From Zygnema cylindricum (lineage: Eukaryota; Streptophyta; Zygnematophyceae; Zygnematales; Zygnemataceae), in contig JBBHKE010003380.1 of assembly GCA_037447655.1 (NCBI GenBank), positions 188,884-252,883 on the forward strand: a stretch of 64,000 nucleotides of DNA. The letters are read 5' to 3'. Numbering within the stretch: the first letter of the stretch is position 1; each line of letters starts with the position of its first letter. Below are positions 9,309 through 20,229 of this stretch, one piece after another. The position numbers and the translations under genes were made by a program. The notes under the pieces are model-generated. The model did not search any database, was not told the DNA's origin, and was given only the letters and a program-made list of their open reading frames with translations.

Positions 9309-10917
9309 CGCGCAAACCGTTTGACAGTTAAATTTGGCACGCTAGATGGGTACAGCTCGTGTATCTCATTTAATGACTGGCGAAGGTCTTTTTGTCCACA
9401 GTTTCTGCCAGACGACCTTGGGGAAGAGCGGCGGAGCAGTGCAATGAATATTCACTGAAGGCTCACACCAGTGGTGCCGGCACAAAATACAAAGTCCACG
9501 GAAGGTCCTGCCATTTGACAATTTTCTAAAATATACCGCCACGTCAGTATATGTAATTCTGCCCGCGTGGAGCAGTTCATCGAAATAGCCAAATTTGGAT
9601 GACACGTTTCTGTACGGACATAGATATTTTAAATTTGCTCCGTTGGCCAGTACCAATTGTCCTTTGTTCGTTGGACCGATATTTTTCCAAAGGGGCAACC
9701 GGAAGGAAACACGGACGAATAGTCAAGGACAGTCTGGCTAGTGACACACGGCTAGTGACTTTTGTACGGACGTTTCTGTTTCCGGAATCAAAACGTACAC
9801 CATTCAGCCAGAATGAAATACATGCGCTCTCTAACAGTCCAATTTGGCAATTTTGTCCGTTTGCACAGCAATTTCTTGTTTTTTACGTACGAAAAACGGC
9901 ACCCTCCACGCTCACAGGTATTCGCCACGTAGAGGAAGCGTGTGAATACAGACAAAACCCCATTTTGGCCCATTGGAACTGCCGATGACTCGATGCACAT
10001 TCTCCACCCGGAGTTCGGCCGAACAATAAATCAAAGCTCGACGGACCAAATTCGCCGTCCGCCGTTTTTCAACTTCTTCTATTCAGTACAGTACCGTACC
10101 GTACTGTAGCTGTAGGGGACCAGGAGGCAGGATCACGCGCATTCCGTACATAAATATGGAAAAAACAAATTACAGCAAGAAGTAACCGCTGCCGGTATAC
10201 CGTGATGGAGTACGGTACCGTACTGGTACCTGCAGCTAGTGGAGCTCTTTGTCGCACCTACTTCGAAAAGCGTTGAAAGTACCGTACACAAATCTGCTAC
10301 CAGAAAGGGAGGCTCCTATTCGCTATTGGCTTATCTTCGAACGCGGCGATATTCTCAGAATTGCACTTAGAGCGTTGTTCCATTAGGCGGTCTCAGTAAA
10401 CGTCAAAAATACGTTTACTGAAGCTATCGTTCCATTGTGTCGGGTCAGTAACCGACATTGTTTTTGCATGGCACACTCTGATTTGTCCACGTGATATATG
10501 GATACGATATTGGTAATCTTCAAGGAATATCCGACAGCAAACTGTGACCACATATTTGTACCAGCGAAAGTAAAAAGTGACTCGTACGACGTATTGAATA
10601 AAATCTGTATGGGCGGACGAAACTTAAGATTTGTAAAAGCGTACGAAAATTTCTGAATGGTTAGTGGATGGCAACAGAAGCGTGAAACAATATCCTCCCT
10701 CAGAGATTTTTTTGCGGCTTCCGATGGCCTCGCATCCTCCCTGGCGAAAGGCACATGTCTTATGCAACGTGTACCCACCTGGTCGCGCGGTCGTCGTGGA
10801 TATTTGTTCAATTTTCCACGAGGCACAATGCTATTCGTCCAGGCGCAAAAAATTGACCTACTCCGGGTCACTTGTTCTGAACTGAAAGTGTCGAACAATA
10901 GCGTATCTGATTATGCA
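9309..10917. other. Non-coding spacer with GTAC palindromes
   Basis: It has two open frames of 110 and 171 codons on the minus strand (9698-9366, 10898-10383) without recognisable motifs. GTACGGTACCGTAC near 10210 is a perfect palindrome and is weakly repeated in inverse near 10086-10105. No gene is supported. Confidence 0.45.
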
Positions 10918-10922
10918 TCTGA

Positions 10923-12086
10923 TGTTCAAATATTTGTATTTTCTAGGTCTGAATAAAGGAAAATCAATAAGAGGATGTCTGCAAAGGCAGCCTGCCTCTC
11001 GCTCCACTCTCCAAACCCCCACACTTGTCGCAGTCACTGAAGGTTGGAGAGGAAGACAGAGCCATGGTTGCCCATGTTGCCCAGAGAGAGAGACAAGTTG
11101 TAGTATTTGGTAGGTTTACCAAAAGGATCTTTGACGGACCTAGGATTTGATCTTGGTACCTACCGTCCGTGAAGAATCTGATAGCCGATAGCTTTATCCT
11201 GTAGACTACAATCAGTGCTAGAGTACTTGGGGTAGGATAGTTACATTAATCTGAACGCGCGATATCTTTCATTTAACTGGTTACGGGACGAACTGTACAT
11301 GGAAACTCATTAGATCGCACGGATTCCAAACCGCACAGAATTAACGAAATGATATTTTATTTAGACGGCACATGTTAAATGTCGGTCTTCATCGAACGGC
11401 CGTGGTGCAAGCCGAGATTTTGTAGTGGACGATTTGGCGTTTTCGGGCACCGCCACTCCGGATGACACGTGGCAGGATCCAGGAGGATAGCGGAATTTTC
11501 AGAACACAAGATAATAATTCCAGATGTGACAAATGTCATATTATGACGATGTCGTACATTGACCGTACAGAAAGTACGACGATACCTGTAACTCTTGTAC
11601 AGTACAATCTTAGGATTGGACCGTACCTCTGTAATACGAAGCTTAGAGAGGGGTTTTAGGACTTAGAATAATTTTGGTAGGTAGTCGCCTCTCTCTTAGA
11701 TAGCATCTATATAAATAGGCAAACTTTGCCATTTAATTATAACTCACTCAGGGGACCATTTTCAGTGATTTTTTTTGCTGCGGACTCATGGGAGTCCAAG
11801 CTACACAGTGGTGTAGTCGGTTAGAGTGTTTGCTTGCCAGGGTGGCTGCATTTCTAAGGGAAAGTCAATGTGGGGAATGTTATCCAAAAGTCATATTCTA
11901 ACTTTGCATTCTGTGGTGAAACTAAGCACATATAAAGTCTCATTTCACAAAGTTGAAGCTATTATTGGGTTATAAATGTCAAGGAGTCAATCTTTTGGGT
12001 TTTAAATCAACTTGAAGTCGGCACTATCTAAATAAGCTTCTTGTGAGTTGCCTACTCTGAGGACCAATGGAGGTCTCAAAGTTTCA
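10923..12086 (+). repeat. Copia-1b 5' LTR
   Basis: It starts TGTTCAAATA and ends GTTTCA. It shares with the Copia-1 LTR the AGCCATGG block (11061), an antisense tRNA-like stretch (11128-11200), ACACGTGGC (11465-11473), a GTAC-rich block (11548-11630) and the terminal ATGGAGGTCTCA segment. A clear TATA box is at 11708. Confidence 0.88.
11708..11717 (+). promoter_or_regulatory. TATA box of Copia-1b LTR
   Basis: TATATAAATA sits about 70 bp downstream of the GTAC-rich block and about 360 bp before the gag start, so a transcript would begin near 11740. This places the gag ATG (12067) in U5. In the Copia-1 LTRs the same position reads GTACAAAAGG and is not a clear TATA box. Confidence 0.6.
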
Positions 12087-12101
12087 GGTTATGGGCCCAC
12101 C
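12087..12101 (+). other. Primer-binding site for half initiator tRNA-Met
   Basis: The same 15-base GGTTATGGGCCCACC as in Copia-1, immediately after the LTR end GTTTCA. It encodes Q-V-M-G-P in the gag frame. Confidence 0.85.
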
Positions 12102-12276
12102 ATCTAGGGTGCATATGTTTGATGGAACGGACTTCACTTATTCGGAGTTTACGATGGACGGATTGCTTTTCGAAAAGCACTTATGGGGATTTTTTTCGGA
12201 ACAAGTGAGATGTCCGCCACCAGCCTTTGGTGGAGCTCACTACGGAGATTCATCTGGGGCTTCCCACAAAATAAAC

Positions 12277-13322
12277 TGTAGAAATTAATGGTTTTAAGTA
12301 TTTTTAGGTCTGAATAGAAATAAAGAAGTCGAGGCAGTCTACCTCTAACTTCTCTCTCCAACTCTCAAACTTGTCGCAGTCACTGAGAAATTGGAGAGGA
12401 AGCTAGAGCCATGGCTACCTAGGCTATCCTCAAGTTTACGGGAAATTTATGTTAGTCTAGGGATTAATTACTAAAAGATATGTGCCGGCGACAGGATTTG
12501 ATCATGGTACCTGCCGGCCGTCAGAGAGTAGATAGCCGGTAGCCTTAGCCGTTAAGTCTAGAAGTAGTGTTACATAGTATATAGTACGATAATGATTTAA
12601 ACATGTACACGTAGGATAAGTCATGTAACTATAACTGTTAACGGGATACATAGATATGGTAGTGTAAAAGTACGAATTGCGGTACGGATAAGAAATCAAT
12701 ACCGCGCATTGATTTCGTAAGCGAAACAAATACTGCGCATGTATTTATTACGGCTACGATCAAATGCGAGTTTGATCGGACGGTCGGAATTAGCGCCGAG
12801 ATCGCGGATGGAGAATTCGGCGGTTTGTGGGCATCGCCACATCGGATGACACGTGGCGATGTAACATTGGAGCGCGGCATCTCCGAGGATTAAAGGAGCG
12901 AATCCGGATATTCCACGTGTGGATATTTAGGCCATGTCGTACAATGTCCGTACATAAAGTACACCGACAGCTGTACTTTTGCGTACGGAACAGTAATCTG
13001 ATTGGTTCCGTACATCAGTAGATAGAGTCTGTGAGAGAGATAAGACTTAGAAAAATTAGAAGATAGGACCCTCTCTCCCAGAAAGCTTCTGTACAAAAGG
13101 TCAACTTTGACCCTCCATAACTAACTGCTCAGGGGAGCAAATTCAGAGATTCTTTTTGCTATCGACTCAAGGGAGTCTTCCCTTCACAGGGGTGAAGGTG
13201 GTTAGAGTTTTTGTCTGCTAGGGTGGCAGTTATTTTTGCTTAAACACAAAGGGGTCAGGATTATCCTAGAGGCTTCATAGAAGATGTCCACTCTGAGGAC
13301 TTATGGAGGTCTCAGAGTTTCA
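12277..13322 (+). repeat. Solo LTR (Copia-1 type) inside Copia-1b gag
   Basis: It starts TGTAGAAATT and ends GAGTTTCA; flanks are TAAAC (12272-12276) and TTAAC (13323-13327), a target duplication with one mismatch. Gag sequence resumes on the far side. It has ACACGTGGC at 12849, a GTAC block at 12938-13017 and the antisense tRNA-like stretch at 12480-12560. Confidence 0.82.
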
Positions 13323-13836
13323 TTAACCGGATTTCAAATGCAACGAAAGGTGAAGGGAAAATCATTGCCATAGAAGGGGGAAAACGGGAGAAAGGAAAAG
13401 GAACACCTATGATGAGGGGAGCTTGGCTCTCGGCTACAGTCCCACTTGTAGGGGTTATAACTAAAACTAAAGAAACTGACAGTAGAATTTTGGAGTATAA
13501 GAACACTATAGCAAAACATCTCATACTTAGAAATGTGTCTAAGACCGTAAGTATCACTCTTTTATATTTAACCAAGTCTTCAGAAATCTGGGAAACACTA
13601 AGACACATTTATATGAGTGAGACTATATAGAGGCACCAGTTAGTAAAACAGGAAATAGAGGCGTATGTTTATAAAGGTGGTAGCATGATAGAGTTTTACA
13701 ATGATATTGCTGCGTTATATGTTGAGCTTGCTAGTGCGGGATATGTAGAATCTGAGGAGAGAAAGATTAACACACTAATTTTGAAACTCTCAGATGAGTA
13801 CGAAAACATCATTAACCGTAAGCAGGAAATGGATGG

Positions 13837-14934
13837 TGTTGAAATTTATGTATTTTCTAGGTCTGTATTGGAAAAATAAATAGAGTGTTGAAAAGAGGTG
13901 ACTAATAGTTCACTTCTATAATTTAGTTTGAATGTAAAGAGAGAGAAAGAGAGGATCAAAGGCACGCCATGGTTGCCGCATCATTTAGAAGGAGGCAGAA
14001 TGAATTAGAAAGTATTTTACTAGTTTTAGCCAAATTCAACCCATGGCCGGATTTGAACCGGGGTCTGTAGACTACTAAGTAGACCAACGTCTTATCCATC
14101 ATGTCACTAACGAAACGATACACGTGAAACGTTTGACGCATATTTAGCTATTTATTCAAAGGACTAATTCGCAGCAGACTAACGAAAACGCGCATTAATC
14201 AATTCATGCATGGAAGCGAATTGAAGCCCTATAAATATAACTGATCGGACGGCCACCATTACAGCCGCCACCCGCAATAAGCTTTCGGCGGCCTTTGGGG
14301 ATAGCGTCACGCGGTGCCACGTGGCGCCACGTTATTTGACACCGGAGAAGATGGGAGGAGGAACCATGGCTCCCGATTTGGCACATGTCACCTTGTACAC
14401 CATGTCGTACAATGGCCGTACAATAAGTACATCGCCCATCGTACCTTGTTGTACTATATAGTGTTCTTATTGGACTAGGGTTTAGTAGTAGGTAGTCATG
14501 AGTAGGCAGACTAAGACTTAGTGATATTTCGGTACCTCTCTCTAAGAGAGCTTGTAACTATAAAGGTAATCTTTGACCAGCCATAACTTAATGCTCGGGT
14601 GAGCAAATTCAGCGATTCTTTTTGCTGCGGACTCACGAGAGTCTAGGCTACACAGGGGTGTAGTCGGTCAGAGGTTTTTGCGTGTCAGGGTGGCACTTAT
14701 TCAGTGGGAAAGTCAAAGTGGGGAATACTGTCCAAAACACATATTCAAGCTTTGCATTCTGTGGTGGAACTGAGCACACACAAGGTCTTATCTTCACAGG
14801 GGTGAAGTTGTATTAGGATTTTGATTATCAAGGGATCATTCATTTGGGTTTATATCAACTTGGAGTCGGCACTATCTAGATAAGCTTCTTTTGGATCTGC
14901 GAATTCCGTGGGCAGTGGAGCCCATAGAATTTCA
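13837..14934 (+). repeat. Solo LTR (diverged subfamily) inside Copia-1b gag
   Basis: It starts TGTTGAAATT and ends GAATTTCA, with perfect GATGG on both sides (13832-13836 and 14935-14939). The gag frame continues across it (KQEMDG then SSWTW). Its 3' end has lost the ATGGAGGTCTCA segment seen in the other LTRs, so it is a separate subfamily. Confidence 0.87.
14038..14106 (-). repeat. tRNA-Arg-like segment within solo LTR
   Basis: On the minus strand it reads GATGGATAAGACGTTGG (D-arm/A-box-like, + 14084-14100), then a hairpin, then CCCCGGTTCAAATCCGG (T-arm with B box GGTTCAAATCC, + 14049-14059). It resembles plant tRNA-Arg but has no paired acceptor stem, and it lies in a repeat. It is probably a tRNA-derived insertion carried in the LTR family, not a tRNA gene. 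Confidence 0.55.
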
Positions 14935-15510
14935 GATGGCTCCTCATGGACTTGGAGCATTACCAGGGGGGTAATTCTTGTGAGGGAAAGCACTTTGGAG
15001 CTTCGTAGGGGAAGTAACAGGGTGAATGCACTAGCAACTGGTGGTGACAGGCGGAAGCGTGATGAGAGGAACGGCGGTGACGAGCGGGAGTGTGATGAGA
15101 GGAAGAAAGACAAAGGTAAACCTTATTGGAATTTTGGTGGAAAGAGAGGGAGAGGAAAAGAAATGGGAGCTTTGAAAAATGGGGTTTGCTTCTTTTGTAG
15201 GGAGTCGCGTCACTATATGGAGGAGTGTCCTTGTTTGGAAGAAACTAGAAGTTGGAATGTTGATGAGGTGGAACAAGGGGAAATGGAGAACGAGGTTGAA
15301 GATATTTTAGAGCTTCTCCGCATCGGTAATATCGGGAAGAAAAAAAACATACAGAAATACCATGAAAGCAACAGTGTGCTTTTCGAAGTATAAGGGAATA
15401 AAAGATCGAGGAGAAACTTGAGGGAGTTCAAAATATTGAGGATAGTTTCATAGATATTTTGGAAACAGAAAACTGGTTGAAAAAGGGAGATTTCAACGGA
15501 TCCTGAGGAT

Positions 15511-15960
15511 ATGGGAGAAGTAAATCTAAAGGGGGCTCTAAAGGATAGGGGAGAAGAGGAATATTTGATTAAAATTTTAGGGGAGGAGAAATATATTTTG
15601 GGAATAAAAAGAGAAACTGATAGTGGAAAGAATTCCGTGGGAGAGAGTGAGGAAAGTTCAGACCATGGGGTAATTATCATGGATAAAAATATGAGTTCGG
15701 AAGATGTAGATTTTATGAGGAACTTGTTGGGGACTCTTAATTTAAGGATAAATTTGGGGGGTAATGGTTTTGACATCACTAATGGGAGTGATGCCATCTA
15801 TGAAGGTGTGCCTGTAAAAGGGTTAGCATCTAGGTGTGTGGTGCAGATTGGAGATGGGGCTGGCTGTTTGAATTGCAAGAGGAAAATTAGATTTTGTGTG
15901 GATGTAAAACAGATGAGATGGATAAAATCTTTATTCGGATTTATAAAAGTGGGATGCTAA
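15511..15960 (+). CDS. Unrecognised ORF of Copia-1b downstream of gag
   Basis: A 149-codon frame (MGEVNLKGAL... ends FIKVGC) that lies where pol would be in a complete element. It is charged in its first half (EEYLIKILGEEKYILGIKRE) and has a Cys-containing end (GCLNCKRKIRFC). I see no protease, integrase or polymerase motif. A few stops separate it from gag. It might be an element-specific accessory protein or the decayed tail of a longer Gag. Confidence 0.35.
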   Translation: MGEVNLKGALKDRGEEEYLIKILGEEKYILGIKRETDSGKNSVGESEESSDHGVIIMDKNMSSEDVDFMRNLLGTLNLRINLGGNGFDITNGSDAIYEGVPVKGLASRCVVQIGDGAGCLNCKRKIRFCVDVKQMRWIKSLFGFIKVGC

Positions 15961-17266
15961 ATAAAATGTGTGATCAACAAGATAAAAATTTTATTTCAAC
16001 ACATCTAATAGACCTATTTGAATATTAGGTTGTTTACTTCAAGTTTTATAAGAAGAAAAGAAACAAGAAAAAAAAAGTTTTTGGTAGGAGTTGAAGGAAA
16101 GTAGACTAGATAATAACGGGAGAGTTGAAATGTATGTATTTTCTAGGTCTGAATAAAGGAAAATCAATAAGAGGATGTATGCAAAGGCAGCCTGCCTCTC
16201 GCTCCAATCTCCAAACCCCCACACTTGTCGCAGTCATTGAAGGTTGGAGAGGAAGACAGAGCCATGGCTGCCCATGCTGCCCACAGAGAGAGACATGCTG
16301 AAGTATTTGTTAGGTTTACCAAAAGGATCTTTGACGGACGAAGGATTTGATCCTGGTACCTGTCCGTCAAGAATCTGATAGCCGATAGCTTTATCATGTA
16401 GACTACAATCAGTGCTAGAGTACATGGGGTACGATAGTTATATAAATCTGAACACGCAATATCTTTGATTTAACTGGTTACAAGACGGCCTGTACACGGA
16501 AATGCATTAGATCGCACGGATTCCAGGCTTCACAAAATTAACGAAATGATATTTTATTTAGACGGCCAATATTTAATGTTGGTCTTCATCGAACGGCCGT
16601 GGTGCGAGCCGGGGTTCTTAGTGGACGATTTGGCGTTTTCGGGCACCGCCACTCCGGATGACACGTGGTAGAATCCAGGAGGATCACGGGATTTTCGGAA
16701 CACAAGATAATAATTCCGGATGTGACAAATGTCATATTATGGCAATGTCGTACATTGACCGTACTGAAAGTACGACGGTACCTGTATTTTCTTGTACAAT
16801 ACAATCTTATGATTGGACCGTACCTCAGTAATAGGAAGCTTAGAGAGGGGTTTTAGGACTTAGAATAATTTTGGTAGGTAGTCACCTCTCTTCCACAGAG
16901 CATTTGTATGAATAGGCAAACTTTGCCATTTAATTAAAACTCACTCAGTGGACCATTTTCAGTGATTTTTTTTGTTATGGACTCAAGGGAGTCCAGGTTA
17001 CATAGGGGTGTAGTCGGTCAAAGTGTTTGCCTGCCAGGGTGGTTGCATTTCTAAGTGAAAGTCAATATGGGGAATGTTATCCAAAAGTCATATTCTAACT
17101 TTGCATTTTGTAGTGAAACTGAGCACACAAAAAGTCTTATTTCACAGGGTTGAAGCTATTATGGGGTTGTGATTGTCAAAAGGTCAATCATTCGGGTTTT
17201 AAATCAATTTGAAGTCGGTACTATATAGATAAGCTTCTTGTGAGTTGCTTGCTTTGAGGACCAATG

Positions 17267-18458
17267 TGAAACTCTGAGACCTCCATTGGCCCTCAGAGTA
17301 AGGAGATCCAAAAAGAAGCTTATCTAGATAGTGCCGACTCCAAGTTGATATAAACCCAAATGACTGACCCCTTGACAATCAGAACACGAAAATAGATTCA
17401 CCCCTGTTAAATAACACTTTCTGTGTGGTCAGTTCCACCACAGAATGCAAAGTTAGAATATGAGATTTGGACACATTCACCCACTTTGACTTTCCCTTAG
17501 AAATATCGCCACCGTGGCAGACAAAAACTCTGACCGACTACACCCCTGTGTAGCATGGACTCCCCTGAGTCCGTAGCAAAAAGAATCACTGAAAATGGTC
17601 AAGTAAATTGATAGTTATGGTTGGCCAAAGTTTGCTATTTATACAAGGTGCTCTCTGGGAGAGGCAGCTACTTACCCAAAATTTTCTAAGTCCTATTCCC
17701 TCTCTAAAACTCTATCTACTGAAGTACAGCACCAATCAAATTAGTGTGTTGTACAGAAAAGTACAGGTGCCGGTGTACTTTCTGTGCGGCCATTGTACAA
17801 CATGGCCAAAATGTCGACACGTGTCATAGCCGGATTTGTTACCGCAATCTCCGGAGTCGCCGCAATCCAACATTGTCGCGCCACGTGTCACAAGAAGTGG
17901 CGATGACTGAAAAACGCCAAAAGTACATAATCCGTGATCGCGGCGCCTATCGTGGCCGTCCGATCAAACCGGATACAATTGTAGCCGTTGAAAATATACG
18001 TGCGATATTTGTTTCGCGTTCGAAACAAATGCGCGGTATCCGTTTCATTAAATACATTAAATCTTACTCCGTACTATACAAAACTGTATCTATGCATTAC
18101 GTATCTATTCCCGTTAGACGAACTAGTCTACGTGTACAAATAAAAATATCTGTCAAACCTATTATACTCTAGCACTTTATTTAGACTTGTTGGTTAAAGC
18201 GAACGGCTAGTTTGACGGACGGCAGGTACCAGGATCGAATCCTGGGTCCGTCACACCATTTATATAACTCTATTAAGAATTGCCTTCCTGTCCACTTTGG
18301 ACAGCCTAGGCAGCCATGGATCTAACTCCTCTTCAAGTCTTCAGTGACTGCGACAAGTGTGGGGACTTGAGTGAAGAGTAAAAGGTAGGTTGTCAGTGTC
18401 CCCTTTTTACCTTTTTATTTTACAATCTCTAGACCTAGAAAATACTTAAATTTCAACA
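17267..18458 (-). repeat. Inverted solo LTR nested in the Copia-1b 3' LTR
   Basis: On the minus strand it starts TGTTGAAATTTA (18458) and ends GAGTTTCA (17267), 1192 bp, with CAATG on both sides. It carries the ATGGAGGTCTCA gag-start segment (17273-17284 inverted), ACACGTGG and the GTAC block. Opposed LTRs here create a large hairpin-forming sequence. Confidence 0.87.
18182..18254 (+). repeat. tRNA-like fold in the inverted LTR
   Basis: A perfect 7-bp stem GACGGAC (18214-18220) / GTCCGTC (18246-18252) encloses a perfect T-arm: CCAGG (18229-18233), loop ATCGAAT, CCTGG (18241-18245). GGATCGAATCC matches a Pol III B box in 10 of 11 positions. Upstream TTGGTTAAAGC is A-box-like. No anticodon arm with its own stem is present, so it is not a tRNA gene. 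Equivalent, less regular stretches occur antisense in the other LTRs. Confidence 0.6.
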
Positions 18459-18764
18459 CAATGGATGTCTCAAAGTTTCATCTGACGGTCCACGTTTACG
18501 CACATAAACGTGGAGAATCAAATTGCTCATTCAGTAGGCTTGTTTTTGTGACATTTTTTTTTTTTTGGTATGACACTGTACGAAACAGTACGGCTCTCAT
18601 TAAACAACGATATATTTTCCCCTAATGGAACCTTACCTTTAATGAGCTGTCCAGGTAAGTGGAATCCATACCAGGATATCACGGAGGCCATAGTACGGAT
18701 TAATCCCCCTTTTGAAGTATAGCATCTTTACACACTGATCGATGTACATTTGTTGAAATAGTTT

Positions 18765-19945
18765 AAGGGAATAGCTAATCGCAGAGACGATTTTTGCTGC
18801 GCGCAGGTACATTGCAAATCGTTATTAGCGTTATGAACTTTATATCAGCACCCCAAAATTTTGACATTAAACCTTAAGTAGAATAAACTACACTATTTAA
18901 GGACGTGGACCATAATCTGCCACGTCTCCTAGCATTAAATTAGAATGAATGACGCTAATTTTTTATTTACACTAATAATTTCTCAACGGTAATAACGATT
19001 CACGGTGTAGTTGTCAGAAATTCTAGAGGTGAAGTACAATCTCGTACAATCTACGTACACTTAAGTTCAGATTTGACAGTCAATCCGTCAAACAACTTTG
19101 ACAGGCGAAATATTGTAACGGCGGTTAAAAAATTATCGCACTTGCGAACGTCGACCGTTATGAAAAAAAAAACAATTCACACGGCCGGCGCAGATTTACT
19201 GTAACAAAACAGAGACACCCACATATAAATAAAATGGCTGCGCACAAGTAGTTACTCCCTTCGCGTGAGCTCCACTGTGAAAGCACACACTGACAATCGG
19301 AATCAACGTGAAGTACTTATTCAATGTACGAATGTCGATTTGTAAATAGTGTGGTGATATCAATGTAAAATACATATTCAATGTAAAAATGTTGATTAAT
19401 AAATAGTATGGCTTCATTTGGTCGCGCGTGATAACGCGTCATTTTAGTTTAATTGATATTTATACGCGGGTACGCTTTTATATTTTGTACCATATTTATT
19501 TCGTTTCGTGCGATTTTATACATGTCGTACGTCGTCTTTTAATTTTTGTCTAAGTTCAACGTAGCGGTTCGCGAATAGATTCTATTTTTGCGGCTAAAGT
19601 CAAATGTCGGTGTGTGCTTTCACAGTGGAGCTCACGTGAAGTGAGTAACTTTTTGCGCGCAACCATTTTAATTATATGTGTCTGCCTCAGTTTTTTTACA
19701 GTAAAACCTATGCCAACCGTGTTAATTGTTTTTTTTATGACGGTCCACGTTTGCAAGCGCGAAATTTTTTTAACTGCCATTACAATATTTCGCTAGTCAA
19801 AGTTGTTTGAAGGATTGAACGTCAAATCTGAACTTAAAGGTATGTAGCTTGTACGAAACTGTACTTCAAATGTACAATTTATGACAACTACCTGCGCACA
19901 GCAAAAATCGTCTTTGCGATAAGCAATTCCCTAGTTTAATTGTAA
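18765..19945. mobile_element. Large fold-back element
   Basis: The left arm (18765-18809 plus 19010-19300) is the inverted complement of the right arm (about 19605-19940). Matching blocks include GACGATTTTTGCTG / CAGCAAAAATCGTC and GAGCTCCACTGTGAAAGC / GCTTTCACAGTGGAGCTC, at roughly 80-90% by eye. The spacer is about 300 bp. The left arm is interrupted by a TA-flanked MITE. A related single arm occurs at 38775-39110. No coding capacity is visible. Confidence 0.75.
18810..19007. mobile_element. TA-flanked MITE in the fold-back arm
   Basis: The 198 bp between TA (18808-18809) and TA (19008-19009) are absent from the other arm, which gives a clean pre-insertion state. Its inverted ends are CATTGCAAATCGTTATTA and CACCGTGAATCGTTATTA (minus). 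A TA duplication points to the Tc1/mariner/pogo superfamily. Confidence 0.75.
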
Positions 19946-20224
19946 TTGTATGAAATTTTAATTCCCATAATACATTTTGAAACTGTTGCCAACAACCATG
20001 AAATCTAGGATCACACGCGTCTGAAAAACAAATTTTACAAATCTTTTCCGAACACTTTTTTAATTTTTGTGTCCACAATTCAGTGCGTTTGCCATGGAAA
20101 TTGTATTGATTCCGACTTTTGTATAGTATGACTAGCCACACTACTATACCGGAAAAAAAATTACAACCATAGTTCAAAAGTAGGTGAAAGTACGCCCATA
20201 CAATATGCCTATTGTACGCAAAAC
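19946..20224. other. Non-coding spacer before Copia-2
   Basis: AT-rich DNA with no recognised feature. A 103-codon minus-strand frame across it has no motif. Confidence 0.4.
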
Positions 20225-20229
20225 ATACA

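Larger units (their letters stand above)
12067..15393 (+). pseudogene. Copia-1b Gag, split by two solo LTRs
   Basis: Three pieces, 12067-12276, 13323-13836 and 14940-15393, join into one Gag once the inserted LTRs are set aside. It begins MEVSKFQVMGPP inside the LTR, has the LRN / VYKGG / LILKLSDEYENIINR blocks seen in Copia-1 Gag, and ends with a basic region and an intact CCHC knuckle (CFFCRESRHYMEEC, near 15188-15230). One in-frame stop (at 13628) and possible frame slips near 13323 are present. Gag would form the particle and bind RNA. The element lacks pol, so it must rely on another copy's enzymes. Confidence 0.8.
10923..18480 (+). mobile_element. Copia-1b: gag-only copia-type element with three nested solo LTRs
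   Basis: The element is flanked by TCTGA (10918-10922 and 18481-18485). Its order is 5' LTR, primer site, gag, an unrecognised ORF, purine-rich stretch, 3' LTR. Two solo LTRs (12277-13322, 13837-14934) interrupt gag, and a third, inverted, sits 17 bp from the end of the 3' LTR (17267-18458). Removing them leaves an element of about 4.2 kb whose roughly 1.9-kb interior has no protease, integrase, reverse transcriptase or RNase H. It resembles the TR-GAG class of non-autonomous elements that borrow enzymes from a relative, here probably Copia-1. Confidence 0.88.
16123..18480 (+). repeat. Copia-1b 3' LTR interrupted by an inverted solo LTR
   Basis: Parts 16123-17266 and 18464-18480 together match the 5' LTR. 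The first base pair reads AG where the 5' LTR has TG. A purine-rich stretch precedes it (AACGGGAG). The interruption left the duplication CAATG (17262-17266 and 18459-18463). It ends GTTTCA before the element's TCTGA duplication. Confidence 0.87.

Noticed and set aside
9366-9988. Overlapping frames of 110 and 129 codons on opposite strands
   Set aside because: No recognisable domain and no splice or promoter context.
10383-10898. 171-codon minus-strand frame as a gene
   Set aside because: No motif, odd composition and no supporting context; its length is within chance for this GC content.
14038-14106. A tRNA-Arg gene
   Set aside because: A and B box-like sequences are present, but there is no complete acceptor stem and the segment is part of a repeated LTR.
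18182-18254. A functional tRNA gene
   Set aside because: The T-arm and a 7-bp stem are perfect, but there is no anticodon arm of the right form and it lies in an LTR family.
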